NCBI GenBank assembly: GCA_017938405.1
Contig: JAGBBP010000021.1
Coordinates: forward strand, 62,001 to 126,000
DNA length: 64,000 bases
Direction: 5' to 3'
From: Lachnospiraceae bacterium
GTDB lineage: Bacteria; Bacillota; Clostridia; Lachnospirales; Lachnospiraceae
A program made the position numbers and the translations under genes. Position 1 is the first letter of the stretch; each line of letters starts with the position of its first letter. This document shows, piece by piece, positions 25,630-34,407 of this stretch. The notes under the pieces were generated by a model. It saw nothing but the letters and a program-made list of their open reading frames with translations, searched no databases and was not told the origin of the DNA.

Positions 25630-27945
25630 ATGAAAAATGAGATTAAAGTTATGCCGCTTGTAGCACTGCGAAATATCACAGTGCTTCCCGGCATGTTATT
25701 ACATTTTGATGTCAATCGAAAGATAAGTATTCAGGCCATTGAACAGGCTATGAAGTCGGACCAGATGATTTTTGCGGTCATGCAAAAGGACGCATCGGTA
25801 GAGGCTCCGAATATTGACGATTTGCACCAGGTGGGATGCGTGGCCAGAATTAAGCAGATTATTAAGCTGCCGGGAAATCTGGTACGTGTTTTGATTACAG
25901 GTGAGGAGCGAGGAGAGCTTGACTATTTGGTAAGTGTCTCCCCTTATTTTTCTGCCCAGATAACGGTCACAGGGCAGGAAAAGGCAAGTGGATTTTCTGC
26001 GGTAGAACAGCGGGCGATGATCGGTACCCTGCATGATTTACTGGAAGTATATTTTTCTGTAAACACGAAAGCCGGGAAAGACATCGCGGAGCAGCTGATG
26101 GGGGTAACGGAGCTGAATCGTTTGATGGAACAGACGATGGCAATGCTTCCCCTTACCACAAAGCAGCGTCAGGCATTGTTGGAAGAGGTGGAGTTCTTTT
26201 CCCGTTTTGAATTGCTGGCACAGATTATTGCAAATGAAATCGAAGAACTGCGGATTCGCAAGGATTTGCAGACTAAGGTAAAGGCCAAGGTAGATAAGAA
26301 TCAAAAAGAATATGTGCTCAGAGAACAGATGAAGGTCATCCGTGAAGAGCTGGGAGAAAGCAACGAAGCGGATGAATTTGTAAAAAAAGCAGAAGCATTA
26401 CAAGCTTCTGCAGAGATTAAAGAAGCGATTTTAAAGGAAATCGAACGTTATAAACGTTTGGGAGGCGCTGCTTCGGAAGGCGCGGTAGCCCGTACCTATA
26501 TCGAGATCTTGCTTTCCATGCCGTGGGATAAGGCAACACAGGAGAATTTTGCGCTGGGAGAAGCCAAAGATATTCTGGAGCGAGACCATTACGGAATGGA
26601 AAAGGTAAAAGAGCGTATTTTGCAGTATTTGGCAGTCAGGAAGCGTACGGGAACCGCCGGCGGAACGATTTTGTGTCTGGTGGGACCGCCGGGTACCGGT
26701 AAGACGTCCATTGCCCATTCCGTGGCGGAAGCGTTGGGGAAGAACTACGTGCGTGTTTGTCTCGGAGGAGTCCGGGATGAGGCGGAAATCCGCGGTCACA
26801 GACGCACCTATATCGGTGCCATGCCGGGGCGTATCGCGGCGGGAATCAAACAGGCGGGTGTAAAGAATCCGTTGATGTTATTGGATGAAATCGATAAGGT
26901 GGCAAGCGATTATAAGGGTGACCCGAGTGCGGCATTGTTGGAGGTTCTGGACCCGGAGCAGAATGCCCGGTTTATGGATCATTACCTGGATTTACCGCTG
27001 GATTTATCCGAGGTACTGTTTATTGCAACTGCAAATACCTTGCAGACCATACCAAAGCCGCTCTTAGACCGTATGGAAGTAATCGAATTATCCAGCTACA
27101 CCGAAACCGAGAAGTTTTTTATTGCAAAGAAGCATTTGCTGAAAAAACAGATTAAGAAAAACGGTTTGACGAATAAAGAAATTAAGGTAACCGACGGTGC
27201 CCTTAAGGCAGTCATCAGCGGTTATACTAAAGAAGCCGGCGTGCGTAAGCTGGAGCAGAAAATAGGAGAACTGTGCCGGAAGGCGGTTTGGAATCTGGAT
27301 GCGGCGGAAGAAATGCCGGATTTGCCGGTGAAGATTACCGAAAAGGAATTGTTTGAGTATCTCGGAAAGAAAAAATACCAAAAGGATACTGTGGCAAAGA
27401 AGGCCCAGGTGGGTATTGTCCGCGGTCTGGCATGGACCAGTGTGGGGGGAGATACTCTTGAAATCGAAGTGAATGTAATGCCGGGGAAGGGTGGAATTAC
27501 ACTGACCGGTAAGCTTGGCGACGTAATGAAGGAGTCCGCCCAGATTGCACTTACCTATGTGCGTTCCGTATGCGGCAAGTCTTTGGCCAAGGATTACTTT
27601 GAAAAGCATGTGCTTCATATCCACGTACCGGAGGGTGCGGTGCCGAAGGACGGCCCGTCTGCGGGAATTACCATGGCAACCGCCATTTACTCTGCCGTGA
27701 CCGGAAAGAAGGTACGGGCGGATGTGGCAATGACCGGTGAAGTGACGCTCCGCGGTCGTGTGCTGCCGATCGGCGGATTGAAAGAGAAATTATTGGCGGC
27801 AAAGCAGGCAGGAGTAAAGAAGGTGCTGGTTCCGGAAAAGAACGAAGCGGATGTGGCAGAGTTAGAGCCGGAGATTACAAAGGGACTTACCATTGTAACG
27901 GTGTCTACCATGGAGGAGGTACTTTCGGAGGCGTTGGCAAATTAG
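25630..27945 (+). CDS. lon: ATP-dependent protease Lon (LonA type)
   Basis: The 771-residue protein has the three LonA parts: an N-terminal substrate-binding LAN domain (to about 300), an AAA+ module with Walker A GPPGTGKT near residue 354 and Walker B LMLLDEIDKV near 420, and a C-terminal Ser-Lys protease with the catalytic Ser in KDGPSAGIT near 675 and the Lys near 718. The length is within the usual 770-810. It starts 22 bases after clpX with its own site (agggtga). Its place in tig-clpP-clpX-lon-engB is the standard Firmicute order. Confidence 0.97.
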   Translation: MKNEIKVMPLVALRNITVLPGMLLHFDVNRKISIQAIEQAMKSDQMIFAVMQKDASVEAPNIDDLHQVGCVARIKQIIKLPGNLVRVLITGEERGELDYLVSVSPYFSAQITVTGQEKASGFSAVEQRAMIGTLHDLLEVYFSVNTKAGKDIAEQLMGVTELNRLMEQTMAMLPLTTKQRQALLEEVEFFSRFELLAQIIANEIEELRIRKDLQTKVKAKVDKNQKEYVLREQMKVIREELGESNEADEFVKKAEALQASAEIKEAILKEIERYKRLGGAASEGAVARTYIEILLSMPWDKATQENFALGEAKDILERDHYGMEKVKERILQYLAVRKRTGTAGGTILCLVGPPGTGKTSIAHSVAEALGKNYVRVCLGGVRDEAEIRGHRRTYIGAMPGRIAAGIKQAGVKNPLMLLDEIDKVASDYKGDPSAALLEVLDPEQNARFMDHYLDLPLDLSEVLFIATANTLQTIPKPLLDRMEVIELSSYTETEKFFIAKKHLLKKQIKKNGLTNKEIKVTDGALKAVISGYTKEAGVRKLEQKIGELCRKAVWNLDAAEEMPDLPVKITEKELFEYLGKKKYQKDTVAKKAQVGIVRGLAWTSVGGDTLEIEVNVMPGKGGITLTGKLGDVMKESAQIALTYVRSVCGKSLAKDYFEKHVLHIHVPEGAVPKDGPSAGITMATAIYSAVTGKKVRADVAMTGEVTLRGRVLPIGGLKEKLLAAKQAGVKKVLVPEKNEADVAELEPEITKGLTIVTVSTMEEVLSEALAN

Positions 27946-27990
27946 AGGAAGTACAGGGCGGATTGTAACAGACGGTAAAGGAGAAATACG

Positions 27991-28593
27991 ATGAATGTAA
28001 CAAAAGTGAATCTGGAGACGGTGTGTGGTATTACCAGTAAATTACCGGAGAATTTGTTGCCGGAGTTTGCCTTTGCCGGGAAATCCAACGTAGGAAAATC
28101 TTCGTTGATTAACGGGCTTATGAACCGGAAGTCTTATGCAAGAACGTCTTCCCAACCGGGTAAAACCCAGACCATTAACTTTTATAATATCAACGAGAAG
28201 CTTTATTTTGTAGACTTGCCGGGGTACGGGTACGCAAAGGTATCCATGGAGCTTCGGGCAAAATGGGGCAAAATGATCGAACGGTATTTAAAGAAGTCCG
28301 AACAGTTAAAGTTAATCTTTTTGTTGGTGGATATTCGTCATGAACCGTCGGAAAACGATAAGGATATGTACGATTGGATTGTACAGAACGGGTTTCAACC
28401 GGTTGTAATTGCTACAAAATTAGACAAAATCAACCGCAGTCAGATTGCAAAACAAAGCAAGCTGATCCGGACAAGTCTCGGGATGCCGAAGGACGGTATT
28501 TTGATTCCTTTCTCGGCGGAAACAAAGCAGGGCAGGGACGAAATCTGGCAACGGATTGAGGAATTGCTTCCGAAGGAAACTGCAGAAGAGTAG
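27991..28593 (+). CDS. engB: Ribosome biogenesis GTPase EngB (YsxC/YihA)
   Basis: The 200-residue TrmE-Era-type GTPase is needed for large-subunit assembly. G1 is GKSNVGKSSL near residue 30, G2 is in the RTSSQPGKTQT segment, G3 is DLPGYG near 76, and G4 is TKLDK near 145. Length and start are canonical; the site aaaggag precedes the ATG. It is the last gene of the glmM-engB operon and is followed by a strong bidirectional terminator. Confidence 0.96.
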   Translation: MNVTKVNLETVCGITSKLPENLLPEFAFAGKSNVGKSSLINGLMNRKSYARTSSQPGKTQTINFYNINEKLYFVDLPGYGYAKVSMELRAKWGKMIERYLKKSEQLKLIFLLVDIRHEPSENDKDMYDWIVQNGFQPVVIATKLDKINRSQIAKQSKLIRTSLGMPKDGILIPFSAETKQGRDEIWQRIEELLPKETAEE

Positions 28594-28609
28594 CGGAATG
28601 TAATAAAAG

Positions 28610-28651
28610 AGGGAATGTGGCGTATTGTTCGCAACATTCCCTTTGCTTTTT
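28610..28651. terminator. Bidirectional terminator between engB and the DUF4364 gene
   Basis: AGGGAATGT (28610-28618) pairs with ACATTCCCT (28634-28642), with GCG/CGC extending the stem past one mismatch. A T-rich tract (ttgcttttt) follows on plus and ctttta on minus. Confidence 0.85.
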
Positions 28652-28678
28652 GTAAAAGTGTCAGGAGGGAAACAGGAA

Positions 28679-29230
28679 TCAGGATCCCGGATCCGTGGTG
28701 TCTTTCGTACCGTTTGCCAGAAGTTTGGTAATAATATAGGTGTAAATGTCGGTACTGTTTTCCTTCCAATTGTTACAAAGCCGTTCCGCTTCCGCTTCGT
28801 TTGAAACCGTAATCTGGACATCCAGTAAAACGGAGTCCCGGTCCAGTATTTTACATTCCGCCAGATATTCGAAATGTTTGATTTCGTAGTAATCGGCCGG
28901 GGTGGATTGTTCTTCCTTTAATTGATAACGCTGTGCGGAAAGGTATTCGTCGATATCCGCTCTGGCAGCAGGAGAAATGTCCTTGAAAAAGAAGGAAAGG
29001 GCTTCACCGCCAGTTTCCGTAATATGATACAGGGTTTTGTTACGCACCACTTCTTTTGCAATGAATTCATCCTCCAGCAAATCGGTAATGGTTTCCTTTA
29101 AGGTGAAAAAATCCGTATAATTTTTTCCGATAAAGAAATCCGTAAGCTGAGAATCCGTCATAGGAAAATCGATTCGGTCCAAAATATAGAGAATCATTAA
29201 TTTGTAAAGCATTAACATTTCGGATTGCAT
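28679..29230 (-). CDS. DUF4364 family protein
   Basis: The 183-residue cytosolic protein has a winged-helix-like N-terminal part (YKLMILYILDRIDFPMTDSQ, then TDFFTLKETITDLLEDEF) and a C-terminal alpha/beta part. This is the pattern of the DUF4364 family of clostridia, whose members resemble PadR-like regulators; DNA binding is an inference. The start overlaps the end of the upstream radical SAM gene by 19 bases. It has a very good Shine-Dalgarno (aaaggag) on the minus strand, implying translational coupling in the malic enzyme operon. Confidence 0.8.
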   Translation of the reverse strand: MQSEMLMLYKLMILYILDRIDFPMTDSQLTDFFIGKNYTDFFTLKETITDLLEDEFIAKEVVRNKTLYHITETGGEALSFFFKDISPAARADIDEYLSAQRYQLKEEQSTPADYYEIKHFEYLAECKILDRDSVLLDVQITVSNEAEAERLCNNWKENSTDIYTYIITKLLANGTKDTTDPGS

Positions 29231-30129
29231 AAGAAACTCCTTTCCAATTGGCGGTGTAATGTATTGAGTACGTTCTTTTTATCTCCGCTCCATAACGGAG
29301 CGATCAGACTGTGCTTCGGGCCGTCGCCGGTCAGACGGTAAATGACGGTTTCTTCCGGAATCAACGGAAGCAGGTTTTGTAAAACAGAGATATAGGCATC
29401 CAAAGACATACAGGAAAACTCCGAGGCCGGTGCGCTGCGGTAATAATCCGCTAAATCCGTGTCTTTTAAAACATGCAGAAGCTGCAACTTGATTCCGTGA
29501 ACGCCGGCGTTAACCACATGAGTTACCGTGGCAACCATGTCTGCATACGATTCTTTCGGAAGTCCCAGTATTACATGGGTAATTACAAGAATACCGTGAC
29601 TTTGCAGCCGGGAAACAGCATCATCATAAACTTCCAAAGGGTATCCTCTCCGAATAAATTCTGCGGAGGATTTATGTATGGTTTGTAACCCCAGTTCCAC
29701 GTAAACCGGTTTGATTCGATTCAGTTCGGAAAGCAACAACACGCATTCCGGTGACAAACAATCCGGCCGGGTGGCAATGGATAGTCCCACAACCTCCGGG
29801 TCGGAGACGGCCTCCGTAAATATTTGTCGTAGATAGGATACCGGTGCGTAGGTGTTGGTAAATGCCTGAAAATAGGCGATATAGCCGGCAAAACGACTTT
29901 TGTTTTTCGGTAACTTTGCCGCTATTTTTTGCTTCGCCTGCACAAGCTGTTCCGTGACGGAAAGGGAAGCGGAAGCGGCAAAATCACCGGAGCCTCCCTT
30001 ACTGCAGAAAATGCACCCACGGGTGTCCAGGGTGCCGTCCCGGTTGGGACAAGACATGCCGCCGTTTAAAGAAATACGATATACTTTTCCGCCGAAACGG
30101 TTACGGTAATAGTCATTTGCGGTAATCAT
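29212..30129 (-). CDS. TIGR01212-type (YhcC-like) radical SAM protein
   Basis: The 305-residue protein has a radical SAM cluster-binding pattern of the extended kind, in MSCPNRDG then GCIFCSKGG, giving three cysteines near residues 29, 39 and 42. A TIM-barrel core with GLSIATRPDCL and ELGLQT follows. This matches the TIGR01212/YhcC family, iron-sulfur proteins of unknown substrate. Either ATG 30129 or a GTG at 30135 could start translation; both lie within 8 bases of the upstream stop and neither has a clear Shine-Dalgarno, so re-initiation after malic enzyme is likely. It is the middle gene of a three-gene minus-strand operon. Confidence 0.85.
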   Translation of the reverse strand: MITANDYYRNRFGGKVYRISLNGGMSCPNRDGTLDTRGCIFCSKGGSGDFAASASLSVTEQLVQAKQKIAAKLPKNKSRFAGYIAYFQAFTNTYAPVSYLRQIFTEAVSDPEVVGLSIATRPDCLSPECVLLLSELNRIKPVYVELGLQTIHKSSAEFIRRGYPLEVYDDAVSRLQSHGILVITHVILGLPKESYADMVATVTHVVNAGVHGIKLQLLHVLKDTDLADYYRSAPASEFSCMSLDAYISVLQNLLPLIPEETVIYRLTGDGPKHSLIAPLWSGDKKNVLNTLHRQLERSFLCNPKC

Positions 30130-30136
30130 AGGCACT

Positions 30137-31288
30137 TTAGCGAATGTGTGCTTTTACTGCGGCACTTACCGCATCACAGACTCTCGGGTCAAACGGCTGC
30201 GGCATAATATTGTCTTCGGAAAGTTCTTCCTCCGGCACAAGGGCAGCAATGGCAAGGGCGGCTGCCAGTTTCATTTCTTCCGTAATCTGCGGAGCCCGAC
30301 CCTCTAATGCGCCTCGGAAGATGCCCGGGAAGGCAACTACATTATTGACCTGGTTCGGAAAATCCGAACGACCGGTTCCGATGACTCTGGCACCGGCTTT
30401 CTTTGCCAAATCCGGCATGATTTCCGGAACCGGATTTGCCATAGCGAAAAGAATTGCATCCGGGTTCATGGAAGCCACCATTTCTTCCGTAACAATATTC
30501 GGAGCGGAAACGCCCACGAAGATATCTGCGCCTTTTAAGGCATCTGCCAGAGAACCTTCTTTTTCCTCTAAATTGGTAACCTGTACCATTTCCTGTTGCA
30601 TCCAGTTAAGACCGGCTGTTTTCTTGGAAAGCATACCTACTTTATCGCAAAGAATCAATTTCTTGAAACCGTAGCGTAACAGCAGCTTTGCAATGGCGAT
30701 ACCGGCGGAACCGGCGCCGTTTACCACAACCTGACAGTTTTCTTTTTCTTTTCCTACCACCTTTAAGGCGTTGATAATACCGGCAAGTACCACAATAGCG
30801 GTACCGTGCTGGTCATCGTGGAACACCGGAATCGGTAAAAGTTCTTTTAACCGGGCTTCGATTTCAAAGCACCGCGGAGCGGAAATATCTTCTAGGTTGA
30901 TTCCGCCGAAGGCCGGTGCAATATGTACAATGGTTTGAATAATCTCTTCCGTATCCTGGGTATCCAGACAAATCGGGAAGGCATTTACACCGCCGAATTC
31001 TTTAAACAACACACATTTTCCTTCCATAACCGGCATGGCCGCTGCCGCACCGATATTGCCCAGTCCCAAAACCGCACTGCCGTCGGAAATAACCGCAACG
31101 GTATTGGATTTAATGGTGTAACGGTATACTTCTTCCGGATTTTCTGCAATCACTTTACAAGGTTCCGCCACGCCCGGGGTATAGGCAAGGGCCAAATCCT
31201 CTCTTGAATTTACGGTGCATTTTGCTTCCGTGCTTAATTTTCCGCCCCATTTTTCATGTAATTCCAAAGCTTTTTCCTGTATCGTCAT
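30137..31288 (-). CDS. NAD(P)-dependent malic enzyme
   Basis: The 383-residue short-form malic enzyme decarboxylates malate to pyruvate. Landmarks are AYTPGVAEPC near residue 37, the catalytic Lys segment KCVLFKEFGGVNAFPICLD (near 90), the divalent-metal segment FHDDQHGTA near 140, and the Rossmann motif VVNGAGSAGIAIAKLL near 173. The start at 31288 has aaaggag upstream; a longer frame with a hydrophobic lead is rejected because it runs through the promoter. It is first of the operon malic enzyme - radical SAM - DUF4364. It could supply pyruvate and reducing power in a partial citric acid cycle together with the isocitrate dehydrogenase. Confidence 0.93.
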   Translation of the reverse strand: MTIQEKALELHEKWGGKLSTEAKCTVNSREDLALAYTPGVAEPCKVIAENPEEVYRYTIKSNTVAVISDGSAVLGLGNIGAAAAMPVMEGKCVLFKEFGGVNAFPICLDTQDTEEIIQTIVHIAPAFGGINLEDISAPRCFEIEARLKELLPIPVFHDDQHGTAIVVLAGIINALKVVGKEKENCQVVVNGAGSAGIAIAKLLLRYGFKKLILCDKVGMLSKKTAGLNWMQQEMVQVTNLEEKEGSLADALKGADIFVGVSAPNIVTEEMVASMNPDAILFAMANPVPEIMPDLAKKAGARVIGTGRSDFPNQVNNVVAFPGIFRGALEGRAPQITEEMKLAAALAIAALVPEEELSEDNIMPQPFDPRVCDAVSAAVKAHIR

Positions 31289-31340
31289 AGCTACTCCTTT
31301 ATAGATAATAATAATCAAAAAAAAATAAATTCTCATCCGT

Positions 31341-31369
31341 ATTATACAATATAAGGTAGGAAAGTGCAA
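31341..31369 (-). promoter_or_regulatory. Promoter of the malic enzyme operon
   Basis: On the minus strand TTGCAC (31364-31369), 17 bases, TATAAT (31341-31346), about 50 bases from the start codon. It is divergent from the 31395-31423 promoter, with only 25 bases between the two -35 boxes. Confidence 0.8.
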
Positions 31370-31394
31370 TAATGCAGAGAGACAAAAAAAGTGT

Positions 31395-31423
31395 TTGACG
31401 AATCAGAAAATAAGGAGTACAAT
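31395..31423 (+). promoter_or_regulatory. Promoter of the sugar-binding/GGDEF gene
   Basis: TTGACG (31395-31400), 17 bases, TACAAT (31418-31423), about 55 bases before the ATG. Confidence 0.75.
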
Positions 31424-31477
31424 ATAGTCATAAATACCTATGGGTGGCGACGACACGGCAGAAAGGGGGAGAACTGA

Positions 31478-33394
31478 ATGAAAAAAAGGAAAATTGCTAT
31501 GCTTGCAGCATCTTGGGACGGTGAGGCGATGGAAGCCACGATTCACGGGATTAAGGCTCGTTTGGAAGGCACCGGAATGGATTTGCATGTTTTTATGTGT
31601 TTTCCGGCATTTGGTTTAGATTCACCGGAGAATTTCGGTCATTATAATATTTTTTCCCTGCCGAATTTGAATGAATATGAGGGTATTATTTTTTCCGTGA
31701 ATGTAGTACACGGATATGAAATGGTAAAACGTTATTTTTCGCAGGTTTTATCTGTTGACATACCGAAGGTGTCGTTAGAGTTGGAGATGGAAGGGATTCC
31801 GTCGGTGATTTCCAGCAGTTACGGAGCGGAATATCAGTTGGTGGAACACCTGATTACGGAGCATGGTTGTCGCAAAATCAATTATGTAGGCGGAGCACCG
31901 GACCATCCGGATAATGTTGTCCGGAAGAAGGCATACATAGATGCATTGACCGCACACGGAATTGAAGTGGATGAGAGTCGAATCCGGGACTATGCGTTTG
32001 TGGATGTGAATGGCCGTCAGGCCTATGCGGATTTTAAAGAATTGGGAATGGAGATAGATGCTGTCGTATGCGCAAATGATGCCATGGCGTTGGGATATTG
32101 TCAGGCAGCGGAAGAGGACGGCAAATATCCGCCGGAGGATTTTCTTATCGCAGGATACGATAATGATGAGAATTCCAAAGGCTTTACACCGATGATTACT
32201 TCGGTGGATAAGGATGCTTACGGAATGGGACGTGAGGCTTGTGATGTGCTGTTACGTATTGTGGCCGGAGAAAAGGTTGGGTTGTTGCATGCTCATGAGC
32301 AAAAGCCGGTTTTGCGTGGCAGTTGCGGTTGCTATTCGGAAGAAGAAAAGGTAGAGTTAACTACAACGCAGTTACGTCGTCTGATTTATTATCGTGTGAA
32401 AGAGGAAAATGAATATTTTGACAGATTAAACGGTGTTCGTCAGAACCTGGCGCTCTCCGATAACGAGGGATTGTTTGGCTACTATTTGGATGAGACTCTG
32501 ACAAAGTATGATATTTACGGATATTGTATGTGTATTAACCAGTCGGTATATTACGGGACCCATCAGCCGGAGTTCACTTGGGAAGCCGGTTATGATGAAG
32601 AGTTGTATGTGTTGGGTGGCGGAAGACAAGGTGTCCGTGAGGAAGAATCCCGGATTATTCGCAGAGAGGATTTGGTGCCGGATTATTTGATGCAGGAAGA
32701 TGAGACGGTGCATGATTACATTTTTGTTCCGATGCAAAAGCAGGGGCCGTGTCTCGGTTACCTCGTATTGGTAGATGCTACCTGTGTGTTACCTCGTCGT
32801 ATGCTTTTGTATATTTCTGCAACCGTGAACAACGCATATTACAACCTGCGTAACCTTGAGAATCTGAGGAAGATGAACAAGCGTCTGGATAATGTTTATG
32901 TAAAGGATGCCCTGACGGATATGTATAATCGTTTCGGTTACATGCGGGACGGATATGCAATGTTTGAAAAAAGCAGAGTTTACGGCAAGCCTCTTATGGT
33001 TATGTTTATGGATATGGACCGCTTGAAGGACATCAATGACATATTCGGACATTCTCAAGGCGATAATGCGTTGATTCTGTTCTCCAATGTGCTGAAAAAG
33101 TGCGTGGCGGATGAAAAGATTGCGGTACGCTACGGTGGCGATGAGTTCCTGATTATCGGTTCCGTGGAAGATAGGGAGGAGGCTGAAGCCTTCAAGCAGA
33201 AGCTGGAGGCTGAACTGGCGGCTACCAATGCAAGCTCCGGTCTGCCGTATCCGATTGAAGCAAGCATCGGCTATGTTTTGACGGATCCGAAGGGGAAGGA
33301 CGAATTGGACGATTACGTAAAGCAGGCAGATGAACTGATGTATGAAGTGAAAAAGAAAAATCGTAAAAACAGAAAGAGCTTTTTTGAAAGTTAA
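31478..33394 (+). CDS. LacI-type ligand-binding domain fused to a GGDEF diguanylate cyclase
   Basis: The 638-residue protein starts directly with a type I periplasmic-binding-protein fold (residues about 5-285; segments KIAMLAASWDGEAMEA, VCANDAMALGYCQAAEEDG, IAGYDNDENSKGFTPMITSV) as in LacI/GalR regulators. There is no helix-turn-helix and no signal peptide, so it should be cytosolic. A middle region of about 170 residues looks GAF-like and leads into a GGDEF domain from about 455, with DALTDMYNRFGYM, MDMDRLKDINDIFGHSQGDN and the active-site loop YGGDEF near 551. It should couple a small ligand, perhaps a sugar, to cyclic di-GMP synthesis. The RxxD inhibitory site is not evident. Confidence 0.9.
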   Translation: MKKRKIAMLAASWDGEAMEATIHGIKARLEGTGMDLHVFMCFPAFGLDSPENFGHYNIFSLPNLNEYEGIIFSVNVVHGYEMVKRYFSQVLSVDIPKVSLELEMEGIPSVISSSYGAEYQLVEHLITEHGCRKINYVGGAPDHPDNVVRKKAYIDALTAHGIEVDESRIRDYAFVDVNGRQAYADFKELGMEIDAVVCANDAMALGYCQAAEEDGKYPPEDFLIAGYDNDENSKGFTPMITSVDKDAYGMGREACDVLLRIVAGEKVGLLHAHEQKPVLRGSCGCYSEEEKVELTTTQLRRLIYYRVKEENEYFDRLNGVRQNLALSDNEGLFGYYLDETLTKYDIYGYCMCINQSVYYGTHQPEFTWEAGYDEELYVLGGGRQGVREEESRIIRREDLVPDYLMQEDETVHDYIFVPMQKQGPCLGYLVLVDATCVLPRRMLLYISATVNNAYYNLRNLENLRKMNKRLDNVYVKDALTDMYNRFGYMRDGYAMFEKSRVYGKPLMVMFMDMDRLKDINDIFGHSQGDNALILFSNVLKKCVADEKIAVRYGGDEFLIIGSVEDREEAEAFKQKLEAELAATNASSGLPYPIEASIGYVLTDPKGKDELDDYVKQADELMYEVKKKNRKNRKSFFES

Positions 33395-33397
33395 TAC

Positions 33398-33432
33398 ATG
33401 GGGCTGTCGTAACGTGCAGCCCCATTCCTTTT
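33398..33432 (+). terminator. Terminator after the GGDEF fusion gene
   Basis: ATGGGGCTG (33398-33406) pairs perfectly with CAGCCCCAT (33417-33425), followed by a short T-rich tract. Confidence 0.8.
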
Positions 33433-33489
33433 GTAAGAAAAGGAAGCGATAGTTATTTTGAAAAAGAGGATTCGGAGAAGGAGAAGATT

Positions 33490-34278
33490 ATGATAAGCAG
33501 TACGGCAAATCCGCGGGTGAAGAATGTGGTTTTATTGCAGAAAAAAGGAAAAGAAAGAAAGTGCCAGGGGTTGTTTGTAATCGAGGGACGCAAATTATTG
33601 GAAGAAGTGTTGCGGGATGCCCCGGAGGCCATAGCGGAGATTTATGTCACGGAAGAATATCTGGCAGAGGAAGGACAGCGTGAGCCATTGACGGGCATGT
33701 GCTACGAGGTGGTTACGGATAATGTAATGAAGGCGATGACGGAGACCATGGAGCCGCAAGGGGTGGTGGCAACGGTACGTATGCCGAGGTACGATAAAAA
33801 ACAATTGATGCGGAAGGAAACTGCGGTTTGGGTTGCATTGGAGGATTTAAGAGATCCGGGGAATCTGGGAACCGTTCTCCGGACTGCAGAGGCAGCCGGA
33901 GTGACAGGGGTGATATTAAGCAATAATTCGGTAGATATATACAATCCGAAAGTGGTTCGTGCTACCATGGGGGCTATTTTCCGTGTGCCGCATTTTTATA
34001 CGGAGGATTTTTTCGCTGAACTGGATGAATTGCGGACAATGGGGGCAACGGTATATGCGGCCCATCTTTCGGGCCGGCAGTTTTATGACGAACCGGAATA
34101 TACCGGACGTTCGGTGATATTAATCGGGAACGAGGCCAACGGGTTAAGCGATGAAGCCACATCCCATGCGGATTGTCTGGTGAAAATACCGATGGAAGGA
34201 AAGGCAGAGTCCTTAAATGCGGCGGTAGCTGCGTCTCTTTTTGTGTATGAGGCATATCGGAAACGTAGAAATAAATAA
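33490..34278 (+). CDS. TrmH/SpoU family RNA 2'-O-methyltransferase
   Basis: The 262-residue protein has an N-terminal L30e-like RNA-binding domain (MISSTANPRVKNVVLLQKKG, then FVIEGRKLLEE) and a SPOUT methyltransferase domain. The three conserved motifs are DPGNLGTVLRTAEAAG near residue 120, LIGNEANGLSD near 215, and IPMEGKAESLNAAVAASLF near 237, which form the knotted SAM site. It should methylate a ribose in rRNA or tRNA; the target base is unknown. It has a strong purine-rich ribosome binding site and stands alone. Confidence 0.92.
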   Translation: MISSTANPRVKNVVLLQKKGKERKCQGLFVIEGRKLLEEVLRDAPEAIAEIYVTEEYLAEEGQREPLTGMCYEVVTDNVMKAMTETMEPQGVVATVRMPRYDKKQLMRKETAVWVALEDLRDPGNLGTVLRTAEAAGVTGVILSNNSVDIYNPKVVRATMGAIFRVPHFYTEDFFAELDELRTMGATVYAAHLSGRQFYDEPEYTGRSVILIGNEANGLSDEATSHADCLVKIPMEGKAESLNAAVAASLFVYEAYRKRRNK

Positions 34279-34407
34279 GAATTTGTCGAAAAGGGACGAG
34301 CACTTTTGGAGAATGAGGAGAAAAATAATTTCCAAAAATTGTAAAATAATGTATACTCGTTTCGGAAGGGCGTAGGTTTTGACGGTGCCTGACGGAAAGG
34401 AGTATAT

